Shown: one piece after another, positions 24,388 through 36,049 of the stretch | Numbering within the stretch: the stretch's first letter is position 1 | Layout of the letters: every line of letters begins with the position of its first letter | Assembly (NCBI RefSeq): GCF_024679095.1 | Contig: NC_066512.1 | Coordinates: 10,176,040 to 10,240,039, forward strand | Reading direction: 5' to 3' | Length of the DNA stretch: 64,000 nt | Source of the DNA: Eriocheir sinensis | Lineage: Eukaryota; Arthropoda; Malacostraca; Decapoda; Varunidae | Program-made: the position numbers and the translations under genes | Notes under the pieces: model-generated | Told to the model about the DNA's origin: nothing | Seen by the model: only the letters and a program-made list of their open reading frames with translations | Database searches by the model: none

Positions 24388-25084
24388 TTAAGGAATGGCC
24401 CTTCCGTCTCGTTGGTCGCGGGTTTGATACCCGGCGCTGGCAAACCTTTCTTTGTCTGGATTAATTTCTCGTGTGTTTCATTACACGCAGTGGTCATGTG
24501 GAAGTGGAGAAAAGAGAAAATTCCGGCATTTCAAGAGGTGGTGACAAGAAATGAGAATGAAAAATGAAAAGAAACGAGAAATGGAAGGAAGAAATGCCTG
24601 CAAGCCTTTAGCAAGATAAGACATGCTCATGAGAGTCAGTGATCAGGTCAGCAGCATGGAAGAACAACAAATGATAAGGAAGTGCCTGTGAGCTACTATA
24701 AAAAATAAGACATGGCGATGGAAGACAGTGATCATGTCAGAGCCTTGAAAGAAATCGTGGATGAGGAGGATGACAGTGTGACGTGCCCAATGGTCGTTGA
24801 CATGAGGTCAGAGGGAACCTTGGTGAGGTCAGATGCAGGTAAGCATCAGCTGTTCAAAGAGACATCATGCTAGATATAGTGGAATAACGGACATTGCATG
24901 AAGCTCAGTGTGCCAGTGGACGTAAAATTTCTGCTGGGAGAAAAGGATGAATCCCTCGCTGCAACACACAGGATCATTGGATCCTCAGCTGGAGGAGTGG
25001 AGAGAGCATCTTTGGCCTTTGCAAGAGACAAGTAACATTTGGAGGACAGAATGTGTTGCTGAAGACGGCATTTTTTTTTAACAT

Positions 25085-25555
25085 TTCACCTATGGTGCTG
25101 GTAAGCTTTCTTGGTGGGGGCCTGGTGGTCAGCCCCAGCCCATAATGGCATAGGTAAGTGTTTTCATAGTGGTACCATCTTGCTTGGTTCATGCTGCCAC
25201 CTGGAACTCATCTTTGATCCTCCTTTTTAGAGTCTAGAGTCCGGGCTGGGCCGACCATCAGGCCCCACCTGGAAGAAGCCTTGGGCCGACCATCAGGCCC
25301 CACTGGGAAGATGCCTACCGCCGCAATAGGCAACAATGTATAAAAAAAAAAATATATAAATAAATAAATAAAAATTAAAAAAAGCTTGATATGTGGTCTT
25401 TAGGACACCATGTGGGTAGTCTTAGGCCACTCGGCAGTAACTGAAAAATTGCCAGCTTGTTTGTTGTGTCGAGCAGGACATGAACCTCCCGCGTCCTTCT
25501 GGATGCCATGCCCACATGCTGACCACTAGGCCACCACCTTCCCTGTAAAGGGTAT
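25085..25555 (-). mobile_element. SINE family 2 copy, split by an opposite SINE end
   Basis: Minus strand: tRNA-like head at 25555-25480 (box A tggcctagtgg, box B aggttcatgtcc), body continuing to 25085. Between about 25246 and 25384 a plus-oriented, 5'-truncated end of the same family is inserted, ending cctaccgccgcaataggc plus an A-rich tail; the minus copy resumes on the other side (compare the uninterrupted copy at 45440-45480). Confidence 0.65.
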
Positions 25556-25799
25556 GGATCCCTACCTGTTATGTCACAAAGGGCTATGGTCATCTCTCCC
25601 AAGTCAAAGTTGCTACCTTGAGTGTGTATGCTTGACCTCTGTATGATACAGGTGGCGGTTGGAAGACACAAGTGAGACACCCTGAGATAATGAAGACATA
25701 ACAACTTGCCAGTTATTGCATGACAGGCTACAGTCATCACTCCCAGGTCAGAGCTGCTACCATTTGGTAAGGCTGCAAATACTTGGAGCACTGACTTAA

Positions 25800-26084
25800 C
25801 CCTTTCGCTACGGCTGGGCTAAAACAGCGCCCCGCGCCGTATCCAAGATCGCTTTTCAGCCATAAACTCAACATAATCATCATGTATTATATATGAAAAC
25901 ATGCAGAATTAAATGGTGCACATAAAGAAATAAGTTAATTGATAATTTTGAGATGTAAGCATAAATATACAGAGATGAAAGAACTCATATACTGGCTAAA
26001 GTGAGCCAGGACGCAGTATGCAAGTCCTTGGATATGGTACGGTGCACGTAAGGACGCAGTATACGCGTCCTCGTGTTGAAGGGC
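25800..26084. mobile_element. piggyBac-like MITE P3
   Basis: Begins ccctttcgctacggctggg after TTAA (25796-25799) and ends gtgttgaaggg before c/TTAG, a decayed TTAA. Most of it is the inverted form of the sequences ending at 4217 and 38273. 285 bp without coding capacity. It directly precedes the integrase remnant. Confidence 0.65.
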
Positions 26085-26261
26085 TTAGGCTTGGTGAAGC
26101 ATGGGAAACGATCTAAGATGGAAGACCAGTCACTGAGGCTTCAGTGTCCTTGGGAAGGGCCATATATTGTGGTGAAGTGCCTCTTACAACATGTATCACA
26201 TAGGGGACAGATGGAGACAAAAATCAAGGCTTGTTCTTATAAACTAGGATTGTTCTTATAA
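26085..26261 (+). pseudogene. Gypsy-type integrase C-terminal fragment
   Basis: The frame contains LRLQCPWEGPYIVVKCL followed by H-R-G-Q-M-x-x-K-I-K. The W-E-G-P-Y-x-V-V-K segment is the GPY/F module that ends Gypsy (Metaviridae) integrases and probably contacts DNA or chromatin. The catalytic core is not seen upstream, where P3 and SINE sequence intervene. One frameshift lies near position 26200. Confidence 0.6.
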
Positions 26262-26270
26262 ACTAGTTGT

Positions 26271-27289
26271 AGAGATGTCTCGAACCTGTCCAACATGTAT
26301 GGAACAGCAGAAGGGGCATCTAAATGATGAGGTATGGCAGATCCAGGAGAACAAGCAAACCAATGACAACCTGGTGTTCTTCACAGTAGGTTGTTCAGGA
26401 CAACAGATGCCTAGAAGGTAGTTGAGAGAGGACTGGGACCCAGCAGTGAGCCACGATGAAATGTCAGAGGATTCTCAGACTACGGTTGTAGGATAGTGTT
26501 TTCTAGATTGTATAGAATACATTTATGTCAGGATGACACAGTTCGAAAGAGGAGTTAGTATTATGCATTGCATTTGTTCTGGGGAGTCCAGGATTAATTT
26601 ATTTTGTTCACATGATAGACTAGTCTACTCTGTTCACAGGAAGAGCCTCATTAGAATATTTTAAAAAGGAAATGAATGCTTATAAGGGTTACAGAGGTAG
26701 CATGTTTGTTTTGCATGAGTCATTGTGCAGAGAGTGAGACTGGGAACTCAAATCTCCGTCAGTCAAGAAGCAGATGAACAGTGAGACAAGACACTGCATG
26801 GATAAGAAGAGGCAAGGACACTCCAAGACTTCCAGTTGTGATTTGCTGTTCTGGTGAAGGAACAAAGAAAACTACCATTTGCCTCTTAGCTTTCACTCAC
26901 TACCAACTACCACTTGCTGGCTCAAGTTGTCTACAAAGTGTGCAGACCCGCAGAATCCACTGTAAGCAGATGTGAGGAAATAATTCACCTTTGCAACGCT
27001 TCTTTTCTTAATGTTTCTTATTGTACTTTCCAGGAAGTCATATGTCACTTGTCTTTTTTTCTACCTTTCTCTAGTAACTGAATCACTTTGGTCTTGTCTC
27101 GTATTACGTATTTGGTAAATTTTTTTTCAACACGATACTTGTGTGTTTGTTCCTTTTTTTCCTTTCACTGTGAGGATTATCTTTGTCATCATCATCTTCA
27201 TCACTACCCCCAGCACTTGTAAAGGCCTCACTCAGTAGACTGTAATGGGCTACACTAGTAAGAATGAGTGGTGGCATGCAATACATTAT
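26271..27289. other. Unassigned sequence in the 17-kb intron
   Basis: Possibly the continuation of the Gypsy remnant (short open frames at 26280-26460 with many Gln/Asn codons), but no motif is recognisable. No ends of other elements were found. Confidence 0.4.
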
Positions 27290-27848
27290 TGTAATGCCAG
27301 GATTTTGCTCTTTACTACACTCCAACATGACCACAGTGTGTAAAGAAACACACGAGAACTTAATCCAGACAGGGAAAGGTTTTGCCGGTGCCGGGGATCG
27401 AACCCACGACCAGCGCAACGGAAGAACCACTCCTTAACCAGTCAGCCAAAGAGGTACTCCAATCGCAGAATGATTTATGGGAGGCTCGCTCATCAAGCTT
27501 AGTCGCCGCACTACACGGCTCCCCCTTCCTATGTAGATTAATTTTTGTGTGTTGAGATTTCCCATTTCTATGAACTTCAGAGAGCATGGGCCATCACTCT
27601 ACCTATGATCCACTCGGGGAGACACAACAGAACCACAGGAGAGGATGCCCACCGCCTTGCCACCATTGTAATGCGTGTAACGAAACACACAAAAAATTAA
27701 TCCAGACAAGGAAAGGTTTTGCCGGCACTGGGGATTGAACCTACGACCAGCGAGACGGAAGAGCCACTCCTTAACCAGTTGGTCAAAGAGGTACCCCACT
27801 CGCAGAGTGAGTTATGGGAGGCTCGCCCATCAGGCTTAGTCGCCACAC
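27290..27848 (-). mobile_element. SINE family 1, inverted tandem dimer
   Basis: Two head-to-tail units on the minus strand (27848 to about 27540, then about 27535 to 27290). Box B copies read ggttcaatcccc and gggttcgatcccc, box A copies ccaactggttaagg and ctgactggttaagg. The junction, cctatgtagattaattt, matches the junction in the plus-strand dimer at 23215-24560, so dimers appear to be a regular form of this family. Confidence 0.75.
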
Positions 27849-28453
27849 AACATTATTACATGTGGCAGGACTCCATCATGACTGTTTGAAACATTTCATT
27901 GCTGGCACAATGCCACCAACATGATGACTGAGTAGCTGACAACTGCAATAGATTGATAAAATTTTGGTGGGAAATATATCGAGAGCAGTAAAGAATATTT
28001 CCTAGGGGGAAAATTTATCAAAGACAAAAATATGATCACCAAATATGACTTATTGTTTTCTCAGGGGGGAAATAATCCTCAAATGGGAGAATATGGTTAC
28101 CATATGAGAATTATATAAGTAATTAATTTGGGTCATCAAATGCAAATTGGCCAAATCCAAACACAAATTTTTAACTTATTGTTCAATAGTAAAAACATGT
28201 TGCAATAAGGAATACACCATCCTGCTTCATTGGCAAAGATCTGATGAAGATTTGCCGGACATAGTGATCTGCAAGTAACACTTGCAATAAGTAATGTATC
28301 CTTTGTATCCCCCTGTACTTTGCTACCCACTATTTACTTTTCAGCAAAGTAATATAATAGCTTTCAAGGTCTCTTACAATAAAGAGACTGCCAAGTTTTG
28401 ATTGTGAACTTGTTTTAATAAATCAAACTAAATCATTCAGCCTATGTTATTGT
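27849..28453. other. Unassigned sequence in the 17-kb intron
   Basis: AT-rich with no supported exon, element end or RNA gene. Confidence 0.5.
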
Positions 28454-29472
28454 CAGTGCTGGACTCCAAATCATTAATTCTTTAATCATTAATGTTGTTA
28501 TCATTTTTGCTAAAACTTAAGAATTTCATTAACATTGCAACTTGCAAGTCATTATCGAATTCATTAACGATCGATACATTCATGCTTCATCATTGTATTC
28601 ATTAATCGTTAAGGTGCAAATATTTCATAAATAAACTTGCTTAGACTTGTTTAAACTAATGGTAACAAAAACCTGCTTAACAACAGTGTAGTGAGCATGT
28701 GAGGGGTGTAGTCTATAGTCTGTTTCACTATGATATTATAGGTGGCCACACCTCCTCATGTTTTTACTTTTGACTGGCCAAGTGGCAGCCAATCACCACG
28801 CTGGAAAAGTTGGGTTCGCTTGGCCCAGGAAGCTCGCTCTACGCTCACACTGCCTTGCAGTGCTATGGGATGCATGAAAAAATATTTCTACACCTCAATA
28901 TCACCATGAAATATTAACAACGTAAAAAGTGGCTACAGGCGGAGGGGACTCTCCATCTGCCCCTGGAAGGAGGAGGAGGAGGAGGAGGAGGAGGGAGGAG
29001 CTCCTTAGGGTAGCATGCATAAATGTGAATGGGATGAATGAGGAAGGGAAGAGAAGGGAGATAATTAACGAATTCCAGAAAGGAAAGACTGATGTGTTAG
29101 GTATGAGACGTATATTGTATAAAAGGTAGAGGTGTGTGGGGGTGTGGGAGTGAGGGCAGGGAGAGGCTGTTGGAGGGTGTGGAAGGGGGAGTAGTGTGGG
29201 CAGGGGTCAAGAGGGGAAGGGGGAGACAGGGTGTGCATTATTGGCCTCCCCATGAGTGTATTTACCTATTTGTATTTACCCATTTGTAGTCTAAAGGGCC
29301 CGAGCTAAGCTCTAATAGTCCTGTCTCCATATTTACATTCATCCAGCCTTTCCTTCATTTGATGGACACTGTTCGCCTCCACCACCACTTCCCACAAGCT
29401 GTTCCATGTGTTAATACTTCTATGTGGAAAAACTATACTTTTTCAAGTCACTCAAACAAGTTCCTCTATTAA

Positions 29473-29731
29473 CCCTTTCCATCCGTGATGCAGACATCGG
29501 CGTCACAGTATGGAAAGGGTCAAGAGGAAATGGAAGAGGATTAATCCTCTTCTAAACCTCTCAAGCTAAATTCCTCTTAACCCTCTTCCATTTCCTATTA
29601 AGAGGTTTAGAAGAGGATTAAGAGGAAATGGAAGAGGATTAAGAGGTTTAAAAGAGGACTAACCCTTTCCATACGGTGACGCCGTCGGATGCCCGTCGAA
29701 CGCTGACGTTGGCGTCGCCGGAGTGAAGAGG
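29473..29731. mobile_element. piggyBac-like MITE P4 with internal palindromes
   Basis: TTAA at 29469-29472 and 29732-29735; the homologous position in the uninterrupted LINE C copy (49450-49453) has one TTAA. Ends ccctttccatccg and cggagtgaagagg are imperfect inverted repeats. The middle repeats aagaggaaatggaagagg and its complement several times (29521-29655), and a further ccctttccatacggtgacgcc lies at 29663, so it looks like a composite of two related MITEs. Confidence 0.8.
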
Positions 29732-30369
29732 TTAAGTTTTTTTCCATGTCCTCTCAGCCCCTGCATTCTCGCAGTAGAGAAGAGATCATCTCTATCCACC
29801 TCATCAAACTTATTTACCAACTTATACAGTGTGATCAGATCTCTCTCCCTTCTTTGTTCCAGTGTCATCAAGCCCATCTCCTTCAATCTGTTTTCATACG
29901 TCATATTCGAGAGTTCTGGGACCATTTTTGTTGCAATTCTCCTTATTCTTTCCAACTTTCTGATATCCTTCTTTTTGTGAGGCGACCATACAACTGCAGC
30001 ATATTCAAGTTTTGGTCTTATCAGTGTTGTTATTATTTTCTTAATCATTTCCTTGTCTATATAATGGAATGATACCCTTATATTTTGCATCATCCTGTAG
30101 GTTTCTCCAAATAACTTGTTTATATGCTTTTCCGGGGAAAGTGTGTTTTGCATCGTTACTCCCAATTTTTTTTTTTATGGACCACCTTTAAGTTTTCTTC
30201 TCCCATCCTGTATGTTTTCCTTGGTCGTTTTTTTACTTTTCTCCATTTCCATAACATGGCATTTGTTTGCATTAAATTCCATCTCCCATAACTGGCTCCA
30301 TTTATACACTCTATCCAGGTCTTTTTACAGTTCTTCACGGTCTTCCTCCGTCTTCACTTTTCTTATTAA

Positions 30370-31054
30370 CCCTCTTGCGCATGATGACGCGTTTCGCGTC
30401 ATCAAAGGGTAAAAGGTCCTGGTGCACAATGACGCGAAACAAGTCATAAAACTTTAAAAAATTGATTAAAAATTAAATTTTCGGTGAAAGTGCGTCACAT
30501 TTGGGAGTGTCATTTGTTGGGATAAGTTTCTTAATGGTAACATATGGCACCCTTTCTAAGGAGCGTAGATGTGGAGCTTTGAGCGATTTTTATTTGTTAG
30601 CCTACTCTGACGGGAGAGGAAAAAAATAGTTTTCTCGGTGTAACTTGGGAACTTATAGGCGTATGAGGATTTTGAGGATACCATAAGAATCCTCACTTAA
30701 TTCCGCTTCGAAACATATATTCGGCTAAAAAAACTGGCTCACAAAATTTCGAACTAGCGAGTGGGGAAGAGTTGGTACTTCGAATTTATTGTCTACAATA
30801 CTCTATACGGAGACTTGAAACAAGTTTGTATTGCTTATATGTATATATTTTCCTCTATTTTTATTTGTGGATGTTCTAGTACAAGTCTTTATGAAGCCAT
30901 TGATACCAAATTTATTGGGGTACGATATATCTGTGAGGCTAAAATACATACGGGAATGTAGAGTATCTCGGCAGCAAAAAAAGGCCGGTTGGGTCTGAGA
31001 AATGCATGATGAGTGGAACAGAAACTAATTGGAAACTTACGGTGCGCGAAAGGG
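30370..31054. mobile_element. piggyBac-like MITE P5
   Basis: TTAA at 30366-30369 and 31055-31058, single TTAA at the homologous site 50087-50090 of the other LINE C copy. Ends ccctcttgcgcatgatgac and tgcgcgaaaggg are inverted repeats. The left end has the local palindrome gacgcgtttcgcgtc. 685 bp, no transposase frame. Confidence 0.85.
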
Positions 31055-31726
31055 TTAACTTTGCATCGTCTGCAAAAAGACTCATATAACTTTTTATACC
31101 CATCGACATATCATTTATATATATTATGAACATTATTGGTGCCAGAACTGAGCCCTGAGGAACTCCACTCTTTACTCTCCTCCAATATGATGGGCGGGAG
31201 TGGATGGGCATGGGTGGTGTGGTTCAAGAATAGAGAGGATGACGGGGAAGATAGGGATAGTAAGGTATGCATGGGTGTGTGTATATGTGCCAGTAAATAG
31301 TAAGGGAAGGAGAGGCATAAGTGAGATGAAAAGATTTGGGGGGGACTTTGGACAGTGCTTAAAAAACTTTGGAAGTGAAAGAAGCATTCTTGTGTTAGGA
31401 GATATGAATGCAAAAGTTGGAAACAGGGAGATTGGTGGTGTGGTTCGGAAATGGGGTATGGATGGAGTGAATGAGAATGGACAATACCTTGTGGATGTTT
31501 GTGCTGAGAAGGGTCTGTTCTTGGCAAACACCTTCTTCGAACACAAACTAATTCACAGGTATACATGGGCAAGGGGTGACGTGAGGAGTGTAACAGATTA
31601 TATAGCTGTGGATACAAGGTTGCGACAGGATGTAGTGGATGAAAAGGTTGTGAGAGGAACGTATAGTGGATCTGATCACTTTACGGTAGTAGCTAAACTT
31701 AGGATGAAGGAGAAATGGGTATTCAG

Positions 31727-32892
31727 CATAGCTGGGCGTTATCGCGATAAGTTATCGCGATACTTTATTGCTGATAACAAAATCGGGTTATCGGCCATCC
31801 GCTACTTATTTAAATATATATCGGTATCTTCGTTAGTTTTGTAACCAAACTAGTGATAATCGCTACTTTTTTCCGACCCAGAAAAAAAACGTTGTCTCCT
31901 CCCTACTGCGCATGCACGGCCCGGGCGCCCGGTGTTGTATGAAAAAACTTTGGGGTACAAAATATCTTCGGTGAAGAGATTTCATACTTAGATCATCAAC
32001 ATTAAAACACGAGGTTATTTTTTTATGTTAGACTCAAAAATCAATATATCAAAGAGAAAAATCATTTAACTTTGCCCCAAAAATTATTATTCACTGCCTC
32101 AAATTTGATATTCCATATTCGTTTGTGAGCATGGTATTGAATGCACCCGGTGTTGTGTTATTTGGTGTCCCATCGTCAAAATACAAACACTGGTCTCTCA
32201 TGAACTACGCATGTTCAGACCAGCAAGCGTAGCCCTGTACAGTCTCAGAAAGCTTTTTAACACATTAAGAGTAGTTGCTGGAGGGCTGAATCAGACATAC
32301 AGTACCACCATCCTCACTGTTTCTAGAACGACACTCTGTACATATAAATACAACTCGTACAGAGTGTCGTTCTAGAAACAGCAGGGATGGTGGTAGTGGT
32401 ACTGTATGTCTGATTCAGCCTTCCAGCAACTCTTAATTACGGTTAAAAAGCTTTGTGAGACTGTACAGGTCTACGCTTGCTGGTCTGAGCATGCGCAGTT
32501 CACGAGAGACCAGTGTTTGTAAACAAAAGCACCAGCTTTTGACGGTGGGGACACCAAATAACACAACACCGGTTCAGGCGTTTCTAGTATTACCGTCCAT
32601 AGGTACGTGTCAACGTGTGATTTTCAGGTTTTGTAAGTTTTCTAAAATACAGATAATGAAAATTTTAATTCATCTATGTTTTTTATTTGAAATATCAGTA
32701 TAGTATCGTTTTCGCCTATCAGACTTATCGCTAGCTAGTATCAAAATTGTGGATTAATATCGGGTATTGGTTATTGGCTATTGCCTATATTTGTGTTTCC
32801 AGTTAACGAATATCGGTTATCACCAGTAAGGTTTTCCATTATCAGTTATCGGTTATCGGGAATAAGGTTTTCTGTTATTGTGCCCAGCTATG
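31727..32892. mobile_element. hAT-like element H3 inserted in LINE A2
   Basis: Exact 8-bp duplication gtattcag at 31719-31726 and 32893-32900. Ends catagctgggc and gcccagctatg are perfect 11-bp inverted repeats. Subterminal TTATCG/CGATAA motifs repeat on both sides. The centre is a long inverted repeat (separate entry). LINE A2 reading frame stops and restarts exactly at the duplication. Confidence 0.92.
32130..32585. repeat. Long inverted repeat inside H3
   Basis: Arms of roughly 215 bp meet near 32346-32358 (acactctgtac...gtacagagtgt). Paired segments include gtttctagaacgacactctg with its complement, and ggtgttgtgttatttggtgt at 32149 with its complement near 32572. The loop is about 20 bases. 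Similarity is high with a few short indels. Confidence 0.9.
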
Positions 32893-33840
32893 GTATTCAG
32901 AGGGAATGGGAAGAAGGAAGAGGGTAGGAAGGAACTAGCAAATGAGAAATTGTGTGACAGTGGCCACTGGGAGATGAATAGGAGAAAAGTGGAGGAAATA
33001 TTTGGAAGAGCAAGAGCACAGATACAACACAGGGAAGGAGTGAATGAGGTTTATGAGGTTTTTAAGAGTTCAGTGGTCAGGGCAACTGAGGAAGTAGTCA
33101 GGTATAGGTCGTGTGGAACAGGAAAGAAAAGGAGTGCATGGTGGACAGATGAAATAAAAGAGGCAGTTGAGGAGAAAAGAAGGAACCACAAGAAAATGTT
33201 ACAGAGAAATGTGACAAAGTAGGTGAGAGGGAGATGGGAGAAAAAGTACAGGGAGAGTAAGATGTTGGTAAAGAGATTGGTTAGGGAAAGTAAAGAGAAA
33301 GTGGATGAGGATTTTGGTAGGAAAATTTCAGCAAAATACCAGAACAAAAAACTTTTCTGGAAAGAAGTTAAAAGAGAAATGGGGGGAGAAAAGAATGACA
33401 TTTGTAGCATGAAGAGGAAAGATGGGGTGCTTGTGAGAGGGAATGAAGAGATAAGGGAGGTATGGAAGCAGCACTTTGAAACTGTGATGAATGAGAGTGT
33501 GGGAGGGAGAGCAGAAGTGACTAGTGTAGGAATAAAGATAAATGTAGGGCAGCCAGATCCACAGGGGAGGGTGGAGAGAGGTGAGATAGAGGAGGCAATG
33601 AAGAAATTATAAGTAGGAAAGGCCCCTGGAGCTGATGGCATAACAGTAGAAATGTTGAAGTATGGAGGAGGTGTAGTAGTGGAATGGATATTATGGATAT
33701 GTAACCTGGCATGGGAACAGGGTGAGGTGCCAGAGGATTAGAGAAAGGCTATTGTTGTGCCGCTGTACAAAGGGAAAGGGAGCAGAGGTGATTGTAATAG
33801 TTACAGAGGAATAAGTCATCTCAGTGTGGCAGGAAAAGTG

Positions 33841-33987
33841 TATGGAAGGGTTTTAAATGAGAGGATGAAGAAAATAACTGAGAAAAGTGTATAGAAGGGT
33901 TTTAAATGAGAGGATGAAGAAAATAACTGAGAAAAGTGTATAGAAGGGTTTTAAATGAGAGGATGAAGAATATAACTGAGAAAAGTG
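33841..33987 (+). repeat. 49-bp triplication within the LINE A2 RT
   Basis: Three adjacent copies of a 49-bp unit, starting 33841, 33890 and 33939, each ending gagaaaagtg (first copy tatggaaggg, later ones tatagaaggg). The extra copies also shift the reading frame since 49 is not a multiple of three. Other LINE A copies have one unit (compare 13360-13410). Confidence 0.95.
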
Positions 33988-35230
33988 TAGGCGATGAACA
34001 AGGGTTTTTTAGGAAAGGTAGGGGTTGTTTAGACCAAATATTTGCACTCAAAATGTTAGTTGAAAAATACATAGAAAAGGATAGGAAGCTGTTTGCTGCG
34101 TTCATGGACCTGGAGAAGGCACATGACAGGGTTGACGGGAAGGGGTTGTGGGATGTTTTAAGGATATATGGTGTGAGAGGGCATTTGCTGGAGGGAATCT
34201 GATCCTTCTATAAGCATGTGAGTGCCTTTGTATGCGTGAAGGGTGAGGTGTGAGAGAGTTTTGATGTTCCTGTGGGTGTGAGACAGGGGTGTATGATGTC
34301 ACCATGGCTTTTTAATGTGTACATGGATGGTTGTATGAGAGAAATGAAAGCCAGAGTGGGGGAGCTGGGTCCAAGGCTGAAAGTGAGAGGTACGGAGTCA
34401 TTGGTTGCAGGCCTGTTTGCAGATGATACAGTGTGGTTGGCAGAGAATGAGGGGACGCTACAGACGATAGTGGATGAGTTTGACAGGGTGTGTAAAAGGA
34501 GAAAGCTGAGAGTGAATGCTGGAAAGAGTAAGGTTATGGTATTTGAGAGGGCGAGAGAACAGGTCATTGATTTTGCAAAGCCATACAGAGTTAGAGCAGA
34601 GGGTACAACGAAGTGTAGGATAAGGTTAGGGGAGGAAAGAATGGAGGAGGTGATTGAGTTTAAATATTTAGGGATTGTTTTATGTAAGCATGGCAGTATG
34701 GAAGGTCAGGTGAGGGAAAGAGCAGTGAAGGGCAGACAGGTGGTGGGTGCATTGGAGAGTTATGAAAGGAAGAAGTGTGAGCATTGGGGTAAAGAAGAGA
34801 ATAAGGAATAGTATTATCCTGCCAACTCTGTCATATGCATCAGAGGCGTGGACATGGAATGCAGCACACCAATCGAGAATACGTGCAGTGGAAATGAGTT
34901 GTATAAGAGGTGCATGTGGTATGTCAGGATGGGATGGAGAAAGTAATGAAAGTGTGTATGAGCAGTTTGGTATGGGTATGACAGTGAAAGGAGTGGAGTG
35001 TGGACTGGGTGAAGCGTGGTGCATTGAGATGGTTTGGACATGTGATGCGAATGGGGGAGAATGAATTCGTGAAGAGAGTGTATGAGAGAAGGATTGAGGG
35101 AGGGGGTGCCAGGGGAAGACCACCTGTGAAGTGGATCAATAGGGTGAGTGAGTATTTGAGCAAGAGAGTTGGAAGTAGCAGGATTGAATGTGTTGAGAAG
35201 GAGTCCCAGAACAGGGAGAGATGGAGACAC

Positions 35231-35881
35231 CAGAGGTGGGCGCGGTGCTGAAAAATCAGTAGTGCGGTTGCGGTAGTGCGGTACTTTTTCCAGAGTAGTG
35301 CGATTGCGGTAGTGCGATACTTTTTCCGGAGTAGTGCGGTTGCGGTACTGCGGTCCCATTTTTTCTTTCCCAGTGCGATACGCGTTGTGCAGTACTGCTG
35401 TAGCGGTAGTCAAAATAAAAAAATACTTCAGTGCCTATCCTGGCTATCCAAACAAAGGAAACATGCTTAAAATAGTACAATTGCCTTAATGTGAGAGAGG
35501 AGGAAGTGGGGAGTGGGAAGGAAGGAAGGAAGGAAGAAGGAAGGAAGGACGGAAGAAGGAAGGAAGAAGGAAGGAAGGAAGGAAAGAAGGAAGAAAAGGT
35601 GGTGCAACCTTGAATAACAGCTGCAGTAGCCAGGGAGGAAAGGTAGGGAGGATATGGGGGAGTGAAGGTGAAGGGGAGGAATTCTTCGCCGTTTGAGTGA
35701 AAACGAAAGATTACTAATATAGGAAAGTCATGATGGGAACAGTGTGAAACATTATTCAAACTGTCAAACATATTAAGACAAAACACATCAACTGGTAATA
35801 GCGAGAAATTGACCGTGGGAAAGCTCTAAGCACTGGCATCTCAGGCCTCAGCGAAGCAACCACGTGGAAATTTGAATTGAG

Positions 35882-35929
<48 letters not shown>

Positions 35930-35979
35930 TATTATTATCATTATTATTATAATCAAACAATATTGATCTTGGCTACATT

Positions 35980-36049
<70 letters not shown>

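Larger units (their letters stand above)
23215..24560 (+). mobile_element. tRNA-derived SINE family 1, tandem dimer
   Basis: Two head-to-tail units, about 23215-23580 and 23586-24560 (the second interrupted by MITE P2). Each has a tRNA-like segment: box A gccgactggttaag and box B gagttcgatccc, within ggtcgcgagttcgatccc in unit one. The body contains cctttccttgtctggatta, a cgttacatgc segment and tggcccatgctctctgaag. The same dimer arrangement recurs inverted at 27290-27848. Confidence 0.75.
22430..26270 (+). mobile_element. Decayed Gypsy-like LTR retrotransposon remnant
   Basis: Supported mainly by the integrase C-terminal piece at 26085-26261 (separate entry). Upstream, 22480-22760 and 23112-23215 read as a charged, Gln/Glu-rich coiled-coil-like frame split by hAT MITE H2, which could be a gag remnant, and 24600-25060 carries further degenerate frames I could not assign. 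SINEs, a hAT MITE and two piggyBac MITEs interrupt it. No LTRs were recognised. Extent is an inference from continuity between insertions. Confidence 0.4.
29253..31189 (-). mobile_element. CR1/Jockey-like LINE C fragment inserted in LINE A2
   Basis: Minus strand, 5'-truncated copy of the family better preserved at 49240-50388. The 3' end reads ggtaaatacaaataggtaaatac. Peptide traces include PKLEYAAVVWSPHKKKDIRK and LGVTMQ-type RT-thumb wording at 30165-29659. Two piggyBac MITEs (P4, P5) sit in it at TTAA sites. LINE A2 coding resumes immediately at 31190. Confidence 0.8.

Noticed and set aside
31719..32900. Interpretation of the block as an intron of the LINE gene
   Set aside because: Exact 8-bp duplication and perfect inverted ends identify it as a transposon; it lacks GT-AG boundaries.
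33051..33641. 196-codon minus frame rich in Ser/Phe/Leu
   Set aside because: Antisense shadow of the LINE A2 linker/RT region, whose plus frame carries family motifs.
33841..33987. CRISPR-like repeat
   Set aside because: Three directly adjacent 49-bp units without spacers in a eukaryotic LINE.
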